From Gammaproteobacteria bacterium (GTDB lineage Bacteria; Pseudomonadota; Gammaproteobacteria; Pseudomonadales; Ketobacteraceae), in assembly GCA_013178375.1 (NCBI GenBank), contig JABLXQ010000008.1:1-64000 (forward strand): a DNA stretch of 64,000 nucleotides, read 5' to 3'. Each line of letters opens with the position of its first letter. Positions within the stretch are counted from its first letter, which is position 1. The position numbers and the translations under genes are program-made. Shown piece by piece: positions 9,190 to 18,609 of this stretch. The notes under the pieces are model-generated. The model was not told where the DNA came from. It saw only the letters and a list, made by a program, of their open reading frames with translations, and ran no database searches.

Positions 9190-9709
9190 TCGTTCCACCC
9201 ACGCAAGTTCTGCCAGTTGTTTGTTGTCTCCACGACCTTCGAATTCCTGTTCAAAGCAGTTCAGAACTCAATATTGACCAGACAGACTTGGCCGGTACTT
9301 TGGGCCAATCAATAACGTCATGTTGATGCTGATCAGGCAGGGGGCTCAAGAGCCATCAACCGATAGTAAAGACGATTTGACGATAGTCAAGTTTGCCCGT
9401 TAAAGGTTTGGTCAGGGCGTACTGCCCGCCACGGACAGGCTGGTTGCAGCATATTCTTCACAAGCCCGAGCCGCTGCCAGCGCCCCACTAGCGTGCAGCC
9501 AAAACGTCCGGTAAACAACTTGCTTTAAGAGCACAATTATCCTGTGGAAAAAACGGCCAAAACCTATGAGAATACGCCGGCCTTATAAACCCATAGTGAA
9601 AGGCAGCGACTCGGGTGCACCACATGCCCGTGAAATATCCCTTTAATAATGTGGACATATCGTTATTCAGCAATTCGCGCATCCGATCATCGGACGGGGA
9701 AAGCAGTAA
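9190..9709. other. Intergenic region without recognisable gene
   Basis: About 520 nt separate two divergent genes. Short frames here show no family resemblance. A direct repeat, CGATAGTA and CGATAGTC, occurs within 9361-9388. The segment is more A/T-rich than the surrounding genes and probably holds the two promoters; no clear -35/-10 pair is claimed. Confidence 0.5.
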
Positions 9710-10861
9710 ATGAAAACCAAAATTCCGGCTTTGGATGGATTACGCGGCATTGCCGTGTTATGGGTCATGCTTCACAACGGTTCTTTTTTTGCCGTTCTGG
9801 ATTTCGATACCGTTTTGGGAGGCAATCTGTGGCGATTGCTGCACGCCGGATGGCTGGGCGTACAACTGTTCTTTGTTTTATCCGGATTTCTGATTACGGG
9901 AATCCTGCTTGATGCCAAGGAACATAAATCCGGCAACATTTTCAAGAACTTCTACATGCGCCGCGTCCTGCGCATATTCCCGGTTTATTACGTCACGCTG
10001 ATCGCCATTGCCCTGTTTGCCTATTTTCAGGCAGGCGTTTCCGTCTGGGCCGATTCGATAGCAGACCACATGACCTGGTTTGCGCTCTACATGAACAACT
10101 GGCTTCATCCTTTCGTTCATTTCAAACTGGGGCACTTCTGGTCGCTCGCCGTGGAAGAACAATTCTATCTGCTCTGGCCATTTGTCGTCATATTTGTATC
10201 CAGGCAAATACTCCTGAAAATATGTCTATTGCTTATCGCCTTCGCCATGGCATTCAGATTTGGGATGGCCCTGATCGATCCACAGTTTGCAGTCGCCGAT
10301 GAAGGGGCTTACCTCTGGACACCTTGCAGGATCGACGCACTGGCCGTCGGTGCGCTTCTCGCCATTGTGATCAGGGAATACCCGTCGCATCAGAACCTGG
10401 GCCGGATTGTCAATCTGGCAACCATCGCCTCGCTGCTTTATTGCCTGGCCGTTATTTATCTAAAATATACGTTCAGCTCCGTGGAAGCAGACTGGACCAT
10501 GCTGAACCAGACGGTGGCAGCCATCCTGTTTGGTGCCTGTATTTACCATTGCATAACGCCGGCAGGAATCGGCATGGTACGGGATCTGTTTGTTCGCGCG
10601 GTTTCTGTCAGCTGGCTGCGAACATGCGGGAAGTACAGCTACGCCATGTATATCTTTCATGCCCCAATGGCGCTGCTGCTGAAGGAAAAGGTGTATCCGG
10701 GCATCAATGTCCATGTTGGGGGCGGGAATTTTTTTGGTGTGCCTTACTTTTTTGTCGTCGACACCATCCTGTTTGTTGCATGTACATTTGGATTGGCCAT
10801 CGTCAGCTGGATGCTCATCGAGAAGCCTTTTCTCGACGCGAAGAAAAAGTGGGAACTGTAG
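9710..10861 (+). CDS. Acyltransferase 3 family membrane protein (OafA/YrhL type)
   Basis: A 383-residue integral membrane acyltransferase with about ten helices. The N-terminus carries the family motif LDGLRGIAVLWVMLHN with its key His, then FFVLSGFLITG and FYMRRVLRIFPVYY, and HFWSLAVEEQFYLLWPF. Such enzymes transfer acyl groups to sugars of O-antigen, peptidoglycan or exported glycolipids at the inner membrane. A ribosome site GGGGAAAG precedes the ATG. No glycan cluster surrounds it, so the acceptor is unknown. Confidence 0.85.
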   Translation: MKTKIPALDGLRGIAVLWVMLHNGSFFAVLDFDTVLGGNLWRLLHAGWLGVQLFFVLSGFLITGILLDAKEHKSGNIFKNFYMRRVLRIFPVYYVTLIAIALFAYFQAGVSVWADSIADHMTWFALYMNNWLHPFVHFKLGHFWSLAVEEQFYLLWPFVVIFVSRQILLKICLLLIAFAMAFRFGMALIDPQFAVADEGAYLWTPCRIDALAVGALLAIVIREYPSHQNLGRIVNLATIASLLYCLAVIYLKYTFSSVEADWTMLNQTVAAILFGACIYHCITPAGIGMVRDLFVRAVSVSWLRTCGKYSYAMYIFHAPMALLLKEKVYPGINVHVGGGNFFGVPYFFVVDTILFVACTFGLAIVSWMLIEKPFLDAKKKWEL

Positions 10862-10915
10862 TCATCGCGCACTCGGTCTACACCTTCTTGCTGGTGCGAC
10901 CATTGCAGATCCGCT

Positions 10916-11344
10916 TTAGCCTGCAATGTGCGCTTTCAGATTGAACTCATCCGGCCGCACGACCACTTTGCGAATGCGGTAGTCATAAAACACGAATCCG
11001 GATTTGGCCCGGAACATTTCCACGCCGTCCTGCTTACGCACCGCACGCATCAGCATGTCGCCGCCGTACTTGTTGATATCGGCCAGTGCCAGCGTGAGCT
11101 CCAGTTCGTCATTATGAAAACCTTCCGCAATGTACATCAACATCAGGTCGGAATTGACGATACCGATCTCCCCTACCCTGCACCCGGGAAATCCCATGCT
11201 GTCAAACCAGGCATCGCGACAGTCACCCATGATGGTAACCACCTTGTCGTGGGCCAGATGCCCGCCGCTGTTTTCATGCTGTCTGGAAACGGTCATGCGA
11301 TAGGTAAAGATACTGTGATCGGGGATGCTGATCTGGACTCTCAT
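10916..11344 (-). CDS. Hotdog-fold acyl-CoA thioesterase family protein
   Basis: A 142-residue 4HBT-like protein. The segment ENSGGHLAHDKVVTIMGDCR corresponds to the family's (N/H)xGGHxxND block, followed by YIAEGFHNDELELTLAL and AKSGFVFYDY. Relatives hydrolyse acyl-CoA thioesters in the cytoplasm. Stands convergent to the acyltransferase and divergent from the UbiG-like gene. An 8-bp hairpin CATTGCAG/CTGCAATG (10901-10908, 10921-10928) overlaps its stop codon and may slow transcription from either side. Confidence 0.7.
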   Translation of the reverse strand: MRVQISIPDHSIFTYRMTVSRQHENSGGHLAHDKVVTIMGDCRDAWFDSMGFPGCRVGEIGIVNSDLMLMYIAEGFHNDELELTLALADINKYGGDMLMRAVRKQDGVEMFRAKSGFVFYDYRIRKVVVRPDEFNLKAHIAG

Positions 11345-11510
11345 TTCGAGGACTACCCACTACGGCTGGAATTGGCACCTGGCCTGGAACTGGCTTCAGC
11401 GCGCATTCTGGATCAGAACATCACCTGACTCAACATGTCAGCCCGCAGCGCCAAAACCCCGTGTTGCGCCCCTCGCCCTTGACTTCCCGCGGCTTCCGCC
11501 TTAGGTTTAA

Positions 11511-11525
11511 GTCAATATAATTGAC
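11511..11525. promoter_or_regulatory. Inverted repeat GTCAAT-N3-ATTGAC, candidate operator
   Basis: A perfect 6-bp dyad with a 3-nt spacer lies 38 nt upstream of the UbiG-like gene in the divergent promoter region shared with the thioesterase gene. Position suggests repressor binding over the promoter; no regulator is assigned. Confidence 0.35.
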
Positions 11526-11562
11526 AATATTTGGTTGTACTGCGCAGACAGGGAGAGGGGAA

Positions 11563-12351
11563 ATGGGTAGCACGCAAACGGCGGATAACAGCCTGTATGA
11601 CACACTGTCGGACAGCTGGTGGGATGAGCGCAGCCTGCTCAATCTGCTGAAAACCACGGTGAATCCCTGGCGGGTGCCATACTTCGCCCGACTGCTGGCG
11701 CAACATGCCGCCATCGATTCTCCCCTCAATCTGCTCGATGTGGGCTGTGGCGGCGGCCTGCTGGCGGAAGAGTTTGCCAGCCTGAATTGCTACGTGACTG
11801 GCATCGATCCCTCGGAACAATCGCTGGTCACCGCCCGCGCGCATGCGCAGCAGCAAGGGCTGGAAATCGCCTATCACTGTGGCTTCGGTGACGCGTTGCC
11901 GTTCCCCGAGGCGTCCTTCGATGTGGTCAGCTGCTGCGATGTGCTCGAACACATCGAGGACTGGCAAGCCACCATTGCGGAGATCAGCCGCGTGCTCAAA
12001 CCCGGCGGGCTGTTTCTGTTCGACACGATCAATCGCACGTCTTACAGCTGGCTGGTCAATATAGTGATTGCCCAGGAACTTCCGCTGACCCGTTTCATGC
12101 CCCGCAACATGCATGTGTGGCACATGTTCATTACCCCCGACGAGCTCCGCTCAGGCCTGCGCAAGCACGGTCTTCACCAGCGCGATCTGGTGGGCGCTTC
12201 GCCCAAGGGTTCGCCGCTGCATGCACTCAAAGCCATTCGCGGATTCAAGCGCGGCCACATGACGGCGGAAGAAGTCGGCGCCGTCGCGTCCATGCGTCCT
12301 TCCCGCAACGTGCGGGGCAGCTACATGGGGTACGCCGTAAAGCCCCGTTGA
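11563..12351 (+). CDS. SAM-dependent methyltransferase, UbiG-like
   Basis: A 262-residue methyltransferase whose motif I, LLDVGCGGGLLAEEFA, and VTGIDPSEQSL strongly resemble UbiG, the ubiquinone O-methyltransferase. The C-terminal half (FMPRNMHVWHMFITPDEL) also follows UbiG's layout, so a polyketide, quinone-like or phenolic substrate is plausible. ATG 11563 follows GAGAGGGG; a TTG 14 codons upstream is less likely. It lies 64 nt upstream of the multicopper oxidase and could be cotranscribed. UbiG itself is normally shorter and next to gph or gyrA, so this may be a paralogue. Confidence 0.75.
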   Translation: MGSTQTADNSLYDTLSDSWWDERSLLNLLKTTVNPWRVPYFARLLAQHAAIDSPLNLLDVGCGGGLLAEEFASLNCYVTGIDPSEQSLVTARAHAQQQGLEIAYHCGFGDALPFPEASFDVVSCCDVLEHIEDWQATIAEISRVLKPGGLFLFDTINRTSYSWLVNIVIAQELPLTRFMPRNMHVWHMFITPDELRSGLRKHGLHQRDLVGASPKGSPLHALKAIRGFKRGHMTAEEVGAVASMRPSRNVRGSYMGYAVKPR

Positions 12352-12415
12352 GGGCGATTGTGAGTATTGTAGCCCGCTGGAAGTCGTTCCATAACAATAA
12401 GAAAGGAGATCCACC

Positions 12416-14191
12416 ATGGGGTCTTTCAAAATTACACGACGGACAGTGCTGGGTGCGGGTGCTGCAACCGCTGCAGGACTGGTGAGCGGCAGCAGTTCGG
12501 CCGACAGTGGCCGGCATCGGCAACCCACCGTGGCGGCAGTGCCGCTGCCGCTACTGTTCCACTCGCCCACGCTGCAACCTTATGTGGATGAATTACCGGT
12601 ACCACCGCAGCGACGGCTGGGCGGCACTGTAGTGATCGGCGAGGCGTTGCACCAGTTTCATCGCGATCTGGCGCCTGCGCGGTCCTGGGGTTATGCGGGA
12701 GCAACCCATATGGGCCCAACCTTCATCGCACGGCGCGGAGAAAACATTCCCACCGTTTTCGACAACCAACTGCAGGATCATATTTTCGCGAAGGATATTG
12801 ATCTGTCCCACCACGGCACCTGCGCGATCGACCTGCTGGTACCGCCGGTGTCGGTGCATTTGCATGGCGCACCCAATGCGCCCGAGCACGACGGCAATGC
12901 CATGGACCTGTTCCGCCCCGGCACCAGCCGCGTGTATGAATTCAACAATGATATTCAGGCCTGCACGCTCTGGCTGCACGACCATGCCATGGGCAACACC
13001 CGGTTGAATGTGTACGGCGGCCTGGCCGCGCAATACTGGGTGCGGGATGAGTGGGACACCGGTGCGGCCGACAATCCACTGGGATTGCCTTCCGGCGATT
13101 ATGAAATTCCGCTCACTGTTCAGGACAAGATGTTCTGGGACGACGGCATGCCGCGCTTCTATGCGACGCCCACAGTGCCGCGCAACTGGTGGCAGGGTGG
13201 CTTTTGCGGCGACGTCATGTGCGTGAATGGCAAGGTGTGGCCGAACCTGAACGTGGACCGTGGGTTGTACCGGTTTCGTCTGCTGAACGGATCGTCTCTC
13301 AGCACCTACACTTTCTATTTTTCCAATCGCATGAACTTCCACGTGATCGGCACCGACGGCGGCCTGCTGGATGCGCCGGTGCCAACCCATCAGCTCACCG
13401 TGGGCGTGGGGGAGCGTTTCGATATTCTGGTGGATTTTTCCGGTCTGGAAGCGGGTACAAAAATCCAGCTGCTGAATGACGAACAGATTGTCTGGGCGGG
13501 GCAGATGCTGGGTTCGAAGATGATTCCCAACATCATGCAATTCACGGTGCAGGACAAAACCGGATTCCAGGGCCCGGTGCCCGCCTCATTGCGCGGCGGA
13601 GCAGGGCAGCCGGAAAAACTGCCCGCGCTGAAAAAGCCGGCGTTCGTGCGTCACGCCACGCTGAACTGGCTGCTGGATACGCGCATTCCGTTCTCGGACA
13701 TGAACATCAATAACATGCGTTACGAGGACGAGCCGGTGGAAATGCCGGTGCAGGGGCGGATCGAGCAGTGGGATTTCATCAACAATTCTCCCTGGGACCA
13801 CACGATGCATTTGCATCTGGTGCAGTTCCGCATCATCGGCCGGCAGGATTACTGGCCGTTGCTGTATATCTTTTTCAATCCGCCACCGCCCAGAAAGGGC
13901 AAACGCTGGGCACCGCCAGCCGACCGCTTCAAACGCAGACGCCCCATGGATCGGCCGCTGCCGGTGGAAGATGGCTGGAAAGATACGGTGCGCTGCCCTC
14001 CGGGACAGATCACCCGCATTCTGGTGCGCTTTCCCACAGCAGATGAACTGGGATTCGATCCTGACCGGGTGTTTGGCTGGGACGAACTGGGCTGGCCGCT
14101 GCAAGGCTATGGCTGGCACTGTCACATCATGGATCATGAAGACCATGAGATGATGCTGCGCTATAGACTGGTGGCGCCGGAGCAGGAATAG
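12416..14191 (+). CDS. Multicopper oxidase, Tat-exported
   Basis: A 591-residue periplasmic copper oxidase. The leader ITRRTVLGAGAATAAG is a twin-arginine signal. Four copper motifs are intact: H148-L-H150, H188-D-H190, H462..H465-L-H467, and H568-C569-H570 with H574 and axial M579, giving the type 1 site and the trinuclear cluster. The sequence layout is of the CotA/bilirubin-oxidase group with a long central domain. A strong AAAGGAG site precedes the ATG. Substrate could be a phenol, bilin or metal ion; a methionine-rich segment typical of CueO is not visible, so copper detoxification is less likely. Confidence 0.9.
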   Translation: MGSFKITRRTVLGAGAATAAGLVSGSSSADSGRHRQPTVAAVPLPLLFHSPTLQPYVDELPVPPQRRLGGTVVIGEALHQFHRDLAPARSWGYAGATHMGPTFIARRGENIPTVFDNQLQDHIFAKDIDLSHHGTCAIDLLVPPVSVHLHGAPNAPEHDGNAMDLFRPGTSRVYEFNNDIQACTLWLHDHAMGNTRLNVYGGLAAQYWVRDEWDTGAADNPLGLPSGDYEIPLTVQDKMFWDDGMPRFYATPTVPRNWWQGGFCGDVMCVNGKVWPNLNVDRGLYRFRLLNGSSLSTYTFYFSNRMNFHVIGTDGGLLDAPVPTHQLTVGVGERFDILVDFSGLEAGTKIQLLNDEQIVWAGQMLGSKMIPNIMQFTVQDKTGFQGPVPASLRGGAGQPEKLPALKKPAFVRHATLNWLLDTRIPFSDMNINNMRYEDEPVEMPVQGRIEQWDFINNSPWDHTMHLHLVQFRIIGRQDYWPLLYIFFNPPPPRKGKRWAPPADRFKRRRPMDRPLPVEDGWKDTVRCPPGQITRILVRFPTADELGFDPDRVFGWDELGWPLQGYGWHCHIMDHEDHEMMLRYRLVAPEQE

Positions 14192-14447
14192 TTTCACAAC
14201 CCGGCCTGGCTCCGCTGCAATTCGTCACAAAATCCCTGCCGGCATTGCCTGTCGCAAGGGTGCAGTTGTGAACAGCGCGTCACTGCAATGCATTACAGCC
14301 AGCGGCTGCAATCGCCCATTACCATCACCTCGCTGCTCATCCACCACCCGGGCCCGTGCGGGCGCTCGCCTGCATATTTGGTTGCAGCCTCAAATAAAGG
14401 CATGGAAGTACAGGGTTGTGGATTCCTCACACTACACGGAGAAAAAC

Positions 14448-16448
14448 ATGATCGATCCCCAGCGCGCATCACGCCGGCGCCAGCCTGTCATTGCCATGCT
14501 CACCTGGATGTTGCTCGCCTTGCTGGCGACCAATAGCGCCCTGGCCGGCATCATCAAGGACGAAAAAAATCTGGGCTGGTATTCTCACCGCGATCTAACC
14601 AGCACTGAATTCTCAAACTATTTCGCCCAGTACAGTCGCCAGAATCTGATCATGATCGATATGGACGCCTATCCTGTGGACGGCAAGTTGCGCTATTCCA
14701 TGATCTGGCAAACCAACACCGACAAGCGCGGCTGGTATGAACACCGCGACATGACCAGCGATCAATACCATGCCAAATGGGTGGAGCTGAAGAACAAGGG
14801 ATTCCGTCCGCTGGACGTTGAAAATTACATGCTGGGCAACACAAGCTATTGGGCCGGTATCTGGGTGAAGAATATTGAAGGCTGGGGTTGGCTGTCGAAG
14901 CGCGGACTCACCAGCGCCGAACATGCGCAGCTGTTTGATGACATGACAAAACAGCGCTACCGCATCGTCGATATCGAAGTGAACAACACCTCCGGGGGTC
15001 TGCGTTATTCCAGCATCTGGTACCAGAACGTGGATGGCCGCCCCTGGGTCCAACTGCGCGACATGACGCGGGACCAATATCAACAGAACATCGACGATTA
15101 CAGCAAGAAAGGTTTCGTGGTGGTGGATTACGAATCGTACCAGACGTCGAATGGCCAGCGTTACGCCGCCATCTGGGAACAGAAGCCCGGTTTCGCCTGG
15201 CAGGTGCGCACCGACCGCACCAAGCAGGAATATATCAACCTATGGCACCAGTACGCGGATGAAGGTTATCGTCTGATTGATTTCGAACGCTACGACACGC
15301 CCAAAGGCCCGCGCTATGGCGGCATCTGGGCAGAAAACAGCAACCGTTTCCAGTACAGCCGCAAAAGCCAGCTCGACACTGCCATCCAGCAATACCTGAA
15401 CACCAACAACCTGCCCGGCATTTCGGTGGCGATCATCCAGAACGGCAACACGCTGTACCGGCGCGGTTTTGGTTTTGCCGATGTGAACGACAATGTCACT
15501 GCCCATTCCAAAACCGTGTATATGGCGGCATCGGTGTCCAAAGTGTTCGGCGGCACGCTGGCTGCAAAACTGGAAGATGAAGGCCAGCTGCGCGATGGCA
15601 CGGTGTTCAGTCTGGACCTGACCCAGCCCACTTCAACCTACATTGCCGGCCTGCCAGCGCTGCACACCCATACTGTGGATGAATTGCTGTCGCACCTGAG
15701 TTGTGTCGGCCACTACAATGAAATGCCGAACCAGAACACCCATTACAGCAACGCCACCGATGCCGCGCAAAGCATCTGGAATACCACGCTGCTGGCAGGG
15801 TGCACACCGGGCAACAACTGGAATTATTCCACCCATGCCTTCACCTTTGTGGGTGCCGTGCTGGAAGGTGCCACCGGCGCCACGCTCAACAATCTGCTGG
15901 AAGACGAATTGTTCGCACCCTATGACCTGACCAGCATCCGGGTGATGTATGCCGACAACAATCTGCCCGCAAACAGCCTGCGTGCCACCCCGTACACCAC
16001 ACGGGACAGCGTCGATACCAGCGTGACACCGTTTGGCGATCCACCGAATGCAGCGTCCAATCCCAATGTGGAAACCAGCTATTCCGACAACAGCTGGAAA
16101 GTGCTGGGCGGCGGCATTGAAACCAGCACCTATGACCTGGCGCGCTTCGGCTGGAAAGTGCTGAACGCAGAAATCCTCTCGGCCAATGCGCGTGACAATC
16201 GACTGTGGACGCGGGTGAATCCATCATTCACTCACGGCCTGTCCTGGTCCATCACCACCGACAATAGCAGCCGTAATGTGGCGGAATGGAACGGCACCTG
16301 GACCGGCTCACGGACCTTCCTGCGGGACTATCAGGACGATGGCCTGGTGATTGCCGTGATGTCGAACCGCACCACCCACCGCACCGATCTGAGCGCGGAC
16401 GTCAGCAACCTCACCAACACGCTGGGCAATATTGTGTTGGCACCCTGA
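14448..16448 (+). CDS. Secreted serine hydrolase (beta-lactamase fold) with five N-terminal tandem repeats
   Basis: A 666-residue exported protein. After a signal peptide ending at about NSALA (residue 33) come five repeats of about 50 residues (about 44-300), each with W-x-x-x-R-D-x-T near its start and a YxxIW-type end; these match the bacterial tandem repeat domain 1 (BTRD1) found in polyglycine hydrolases. The C-terminal half is a class-C beta-lactamase/PBP-like domain with S362-V-S-K365, Y460-S-T and HGLSW near the end. It likely cleaves peptides or esters outside the cell. The ATG 14448 follows CACGGAG; the frame continues upstream to 14268 without a leader. Confidence 0.85.
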   Translation: MIDPQRASRRRQPVIAMLTWMLLALLATNSALAGIIKDEKNLGWYSHRDLTSTEFSNYFAQYSRQNLIMIDMDAYPVDGKLRYSMIWQTNTDKRGWYEHRDMTSDQYHAKWVELKNKGFRPLDVENYMLGNTSYWAGIWVKNIEGWGWLSKRGLTSAEHAQLFDDMTKQRYRIVDIEVNNTSGGLRYSSIWYQNVDGRPWVQLRDMTRDQYQQNIDDYSKKGFVVVDYESYQTSNGQRYAAIWEQKPGFAWQVRTDRTKQEYINLWHQYADEGYRLIDFERYDTPKGPRYGGIWAENSNRFQYSRKSQLDTAIQQYLNTNNLPGISVAIIQNGNTLYRRGFGFADVNDNVTAHSKTVYMAASVSKVFGGTLAAKLEDEGQLRDGTVFSLDLTQPTSTYIAGLPALHTHTVDELLSHLSCVGHYNEMPNQNTHYSNATDAAQSIWNTTLLAGCTPGNNWNYSTHAFTFVGAVLEGATGATLNNLLEDELFAPYDLTSIRVMYADNNLPANSLRATPYTTRDSVDTSVTPFGDPPNAASNPNVETSYSDNSWKVLGGGIETSTYDLARFGWKVLNAEILSANARDNRLWTRVNPSFTHGLSWSITTDNSSRNVAEWNGTWTGSRTFLRDYQDDGLVIAVMSNRTTHRTDLSADVSNLTNTLGNIVLAP

Positions 16449-16455
16449 AAACAAC

Positions 16456-16499
16456 GCGGGGAAAATCCATCGCTGTCCGGATTTTCCCCGCATCTTTAT
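16456..16499 (+). terminator. Rho-independent-type terminator
   Basis: A 13-bp perfect stem GCGGGGAAAATCC/GGATTTTCCCCGC (16456-16468 and 16479-16491) with a 10-nt loop follows the serine hydrolase stop by 7 nt, then ATCTTTATT. It also faces the end of the convergent PF10118 gene and may work in both directions. Confidence 0.8.
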
Positions 16500-16547
16500 T
16501 GACGCTTGCAGTGCACGTGCCCTTTATGAAATCACGCTGCACGCTTG

Positions 16548-17453
16548 TCAGTGCGCAACCGCTTGCAAATTCCTCACCTGATCGCGCAACGTTCCATTTT
16601 CACCGAACAGGTTTTCCCGCCACGCTTCCACCAGTGCAGTAGTGTCTTTCTTGTTGGGATGATAATCCTTGCGCGCGAACAGCCCCATCTTCGGCAGAAT
16701 GCGGCTCACCAATCCCCGCTTGCCCAGCACCAGTTCCAGCCCCCGGCCCAGATCGCGACGGTCGAACAGTTTGCGTTCCCGCGCCAGCAGATAGATCCAG
16801 CTGCCCAGCACAGCAGGCACCATCACAATCGCCACCAGCGGAAACGCAAGTACCCGTTCAGTTCGACTGTTGCCGATCGTCTCGTACACGTCATACGCCA
16901 CTGATTTATGTTCCAGTTCCTCCATGGCATGCCACAGCCACAGCTGCAGCATTTCGCCGTCGGATCTTGACTGGAACCGCTTGTCCGTCAACAGCTGTTC
17001 GCCCAGCAGCGCAGTGAAATGCTCCATGTAGGTGGTGCAGGCCAGTTGCTGGCTGGGGGAGAAACGCTCCAGCAGATTCAGAGCAATACGCACGGCCCGA
17101 TCCGGCACTTTGGTGTTGATGCCTTGCTGGTTGAACAGTGCATTCAGCCGCTCGTGCTCGCGGCCGTGAATCGCTTCCTGCCCCATGAAGCCGGCCACCT
17201 GCGCTCTTAGTTGCGGATCGGTGATGCGGTCGCGATACCGCCGTACCGACTCCATGAAGAAACGCTCGCCCGGCGGAAAGAAGGCCGACAGCACGGCGAT
17301 GAAGGTAGTGGCCGTGGCGTTGTTGTCCAGGAAATAGCGCGGCGCAGCGGGAAGGCGGAAATCCAGCTGGCGCGGCGGGATACCGACACTGGCGCCGGCG
17401 AGACGGCGGCCTTGCGGAGCGGACTGGGTGGCAGATGCGGAAAAGGTGTTCAT
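16548..17453 (-). CDS. PF10118 ferritin-like metal-dependent hydrolase
   Basis: A 301-residue protein of the predicted metal-dependent hydrolase family PF10118. Helical metal-ligand motifs are visible: GQEAIHGREHERLN, TYMEHFTALLGE and WHAMEELEHKSVAYDVYE, typical of a ferritin-like di-iron site. One hydrophobic helix lies near VLAFPLVAIVMVPAVLGSW. ATG 17453 has CTGGAGG ahead of it and is preferred over the longer frame. Divergent from an AraC regulator 99 nt away, which probably controls it. Family members often sit with lipid and aldehyde enzymes; the reaction is unknown. Confidence 0.8.
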   Translation of the reverse strand: MNTFSASATQSAPQGRRLAGASVGIPPRQLDFRLPAAPRYFLDNNATATTFIAVLSAFFPPGERFFMESVRRYRDRITDPQLRAQVAGFMGQEAIHGREHERLNALFNQQGINTKVPDRAVRIALNLLERFSPSQQLACTTYMEHFTALLGEQLLTDKRFQSRSDGEMLQLWLWHAMEELEHKSVAYDVYETIGNSRTERVLAFPLVAIVMVPAVLGSWIYLLARERKLFDRRDLGRGLELVLGKRGLVSRILPKMGLFARKDYHPNKKDTTALVEAWRENLFGENGTLRDQVRNLQAVAH

Positions 17454-17552
17454 GAAACCTCCAGCTGATAGACACGACAAGGCCAGTATTACTTGTGCGC
17501 CCGGGCACCAGAAGGTTATCTTCAGACATTAATCGGTCATTGGAGGCCACCC

Positions 17553-18584
17553 GTGACAATCGCAATTCCCACCGCAGACGGTGTGCTGCTGGCCCAGTAC
17601 GGCGAACAGTTGTGCATTCGAATGGGAAAATGGGGAGTATCCGCCGACCGCGTGCTGGCGGGCACCGGGCTGACCCTGGAAATGCTGAAGGAACCCGGCC
17701 GGCACCTGTCATTGGCGGCCACGTTGAAGCTGCTGGCCAACGTGCGGCAGATAGATCCGGCGCCGGATCTGGGCATACGCCTGGGGGCACCCATGAACCT
17801 GGGCAGCCACGGTTTTCTGGGGTATGCCTTCCAGTCCAGCCGCACGCTCGGGGATGCCTTCGATCTGGTGGTGCGGTTCGTGCGCACCCGCACCAGCCTG
17901 CTGGACACCCGCATCGAACGTCAGGGCAACCGCGCCGCACTGGTGCTGGAGGAACGCTACGACCTGGGCGACAATGCCACCCTGGTGGCCGACGCCATCA
18001 TCACGTCCATTCTCGGTATTGGCAGGCACCTGTTCGGCGCCATGCTGGCCCACCAGATTGAGATCTGCCTGCCCTACCCTGAACAATCCCAGCACAGCGC
18101 CTGGCGCGAACACACGGGCATCACATTGCGTTTCAACAGCGCCGTGTTGCAGGTGCGTTATCCCGCCCAGTGGCTGGATATGCCACTGAGCACCGCCGAT
18201 CCCCAGCTGGCTGCCCTGGCCGCCGCGCGTTGCGAAGAGGAACTGCGACTGGCCGGCGAAAACCGCGACATCGTCACCCGCGTGCGCGAAATCGCACGGC
18301 GTTATCTGGCGGAAGAAAATTCGCTGGAACGGGTAGCAGATGAATTGCACCTGACAACGCGCACCCTGCGTCGTCGACTGCAGCAGGCGGGCACCAGTTA
18401 TCAGGGTTTGATGGATCAGCTTCGGCAACGGCTGGCGACGGATTACCTGCTGCATTCGCAACGCTCTGTCGATGAAATTGCGACATTGCTGGGCTACAAC
18501 GATCCATCCAATTTCGGCCGCGCTTTTCGACGCTGGACCGGGGAATCACCGCGGGATTTTCGCAATCGGCGCACGCAGTTGTAG
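17553..18584 (+). CDS. AraC family transcriptional regulator (OruR/ArgR-like)
   Basis: A 343-residue regulator with the Arabinose_bd-like N-terminal domain (GAPMNLGSHGFLGYAFQSS is characteristic) and a C-terminal double helix-turn-helix (LERVADELHLTTRTLRRRLQ and IATLLGYNDPSNFGRAFRRW). GTG 17553 is preceded by TTGGAGG, better than the upstream ATG at 17493. It is divergent from the PF10118 gene, the likely target. Relatives respond to amino acids, lipids or alkanes; the ligand here is unknown. Confidence 0.88.
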   Translation: MTIAIPTADGVLLAQYGEQLCIRMGKWGVSADRVLAGTGLTLEMLKEPGRHLSLAATLKLLANVRQIDPAPDLGIRLGAPMNLGSHGFLGYAFQSSRTLGDAFDLVVRFVRTRTSLLDTRIERQGNRAALVLEERYDLGDNATLVADAIITSILGIGRHLFGAMLAHQIEICLPYPEQSQHSAWREHTGITLRFNSAVLQVRYPAQWLDMPLSTADPQLAALAAARCEEELRLAGENRDIVTRVREIARRYLAEENSLERVADELHLTTRTLRRRLQQAGTSYQGLMDQLRQRLATDYLLHSQRSVDEIATLLGYNDPSNFGRAFRRWTGESPRDFRNRRTQL

Positions 18585-18609
18585 CGGCGGCCATGTCAGC
18601 AGCGGCACC

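Noticed and set aside
14265-14284. TGTGA-N8-TCACT as a CRP/Vfr site
   Set aside because: Spacer is 8 instead of 6 nt and the position relative to a promoter is unclear.
16906-17940. A 344-codon minus-strand frame across the PF10118 and AraC genes
   Set aside because: Cys/Arg-rich nonsense spanning two well-supported divergent genes.
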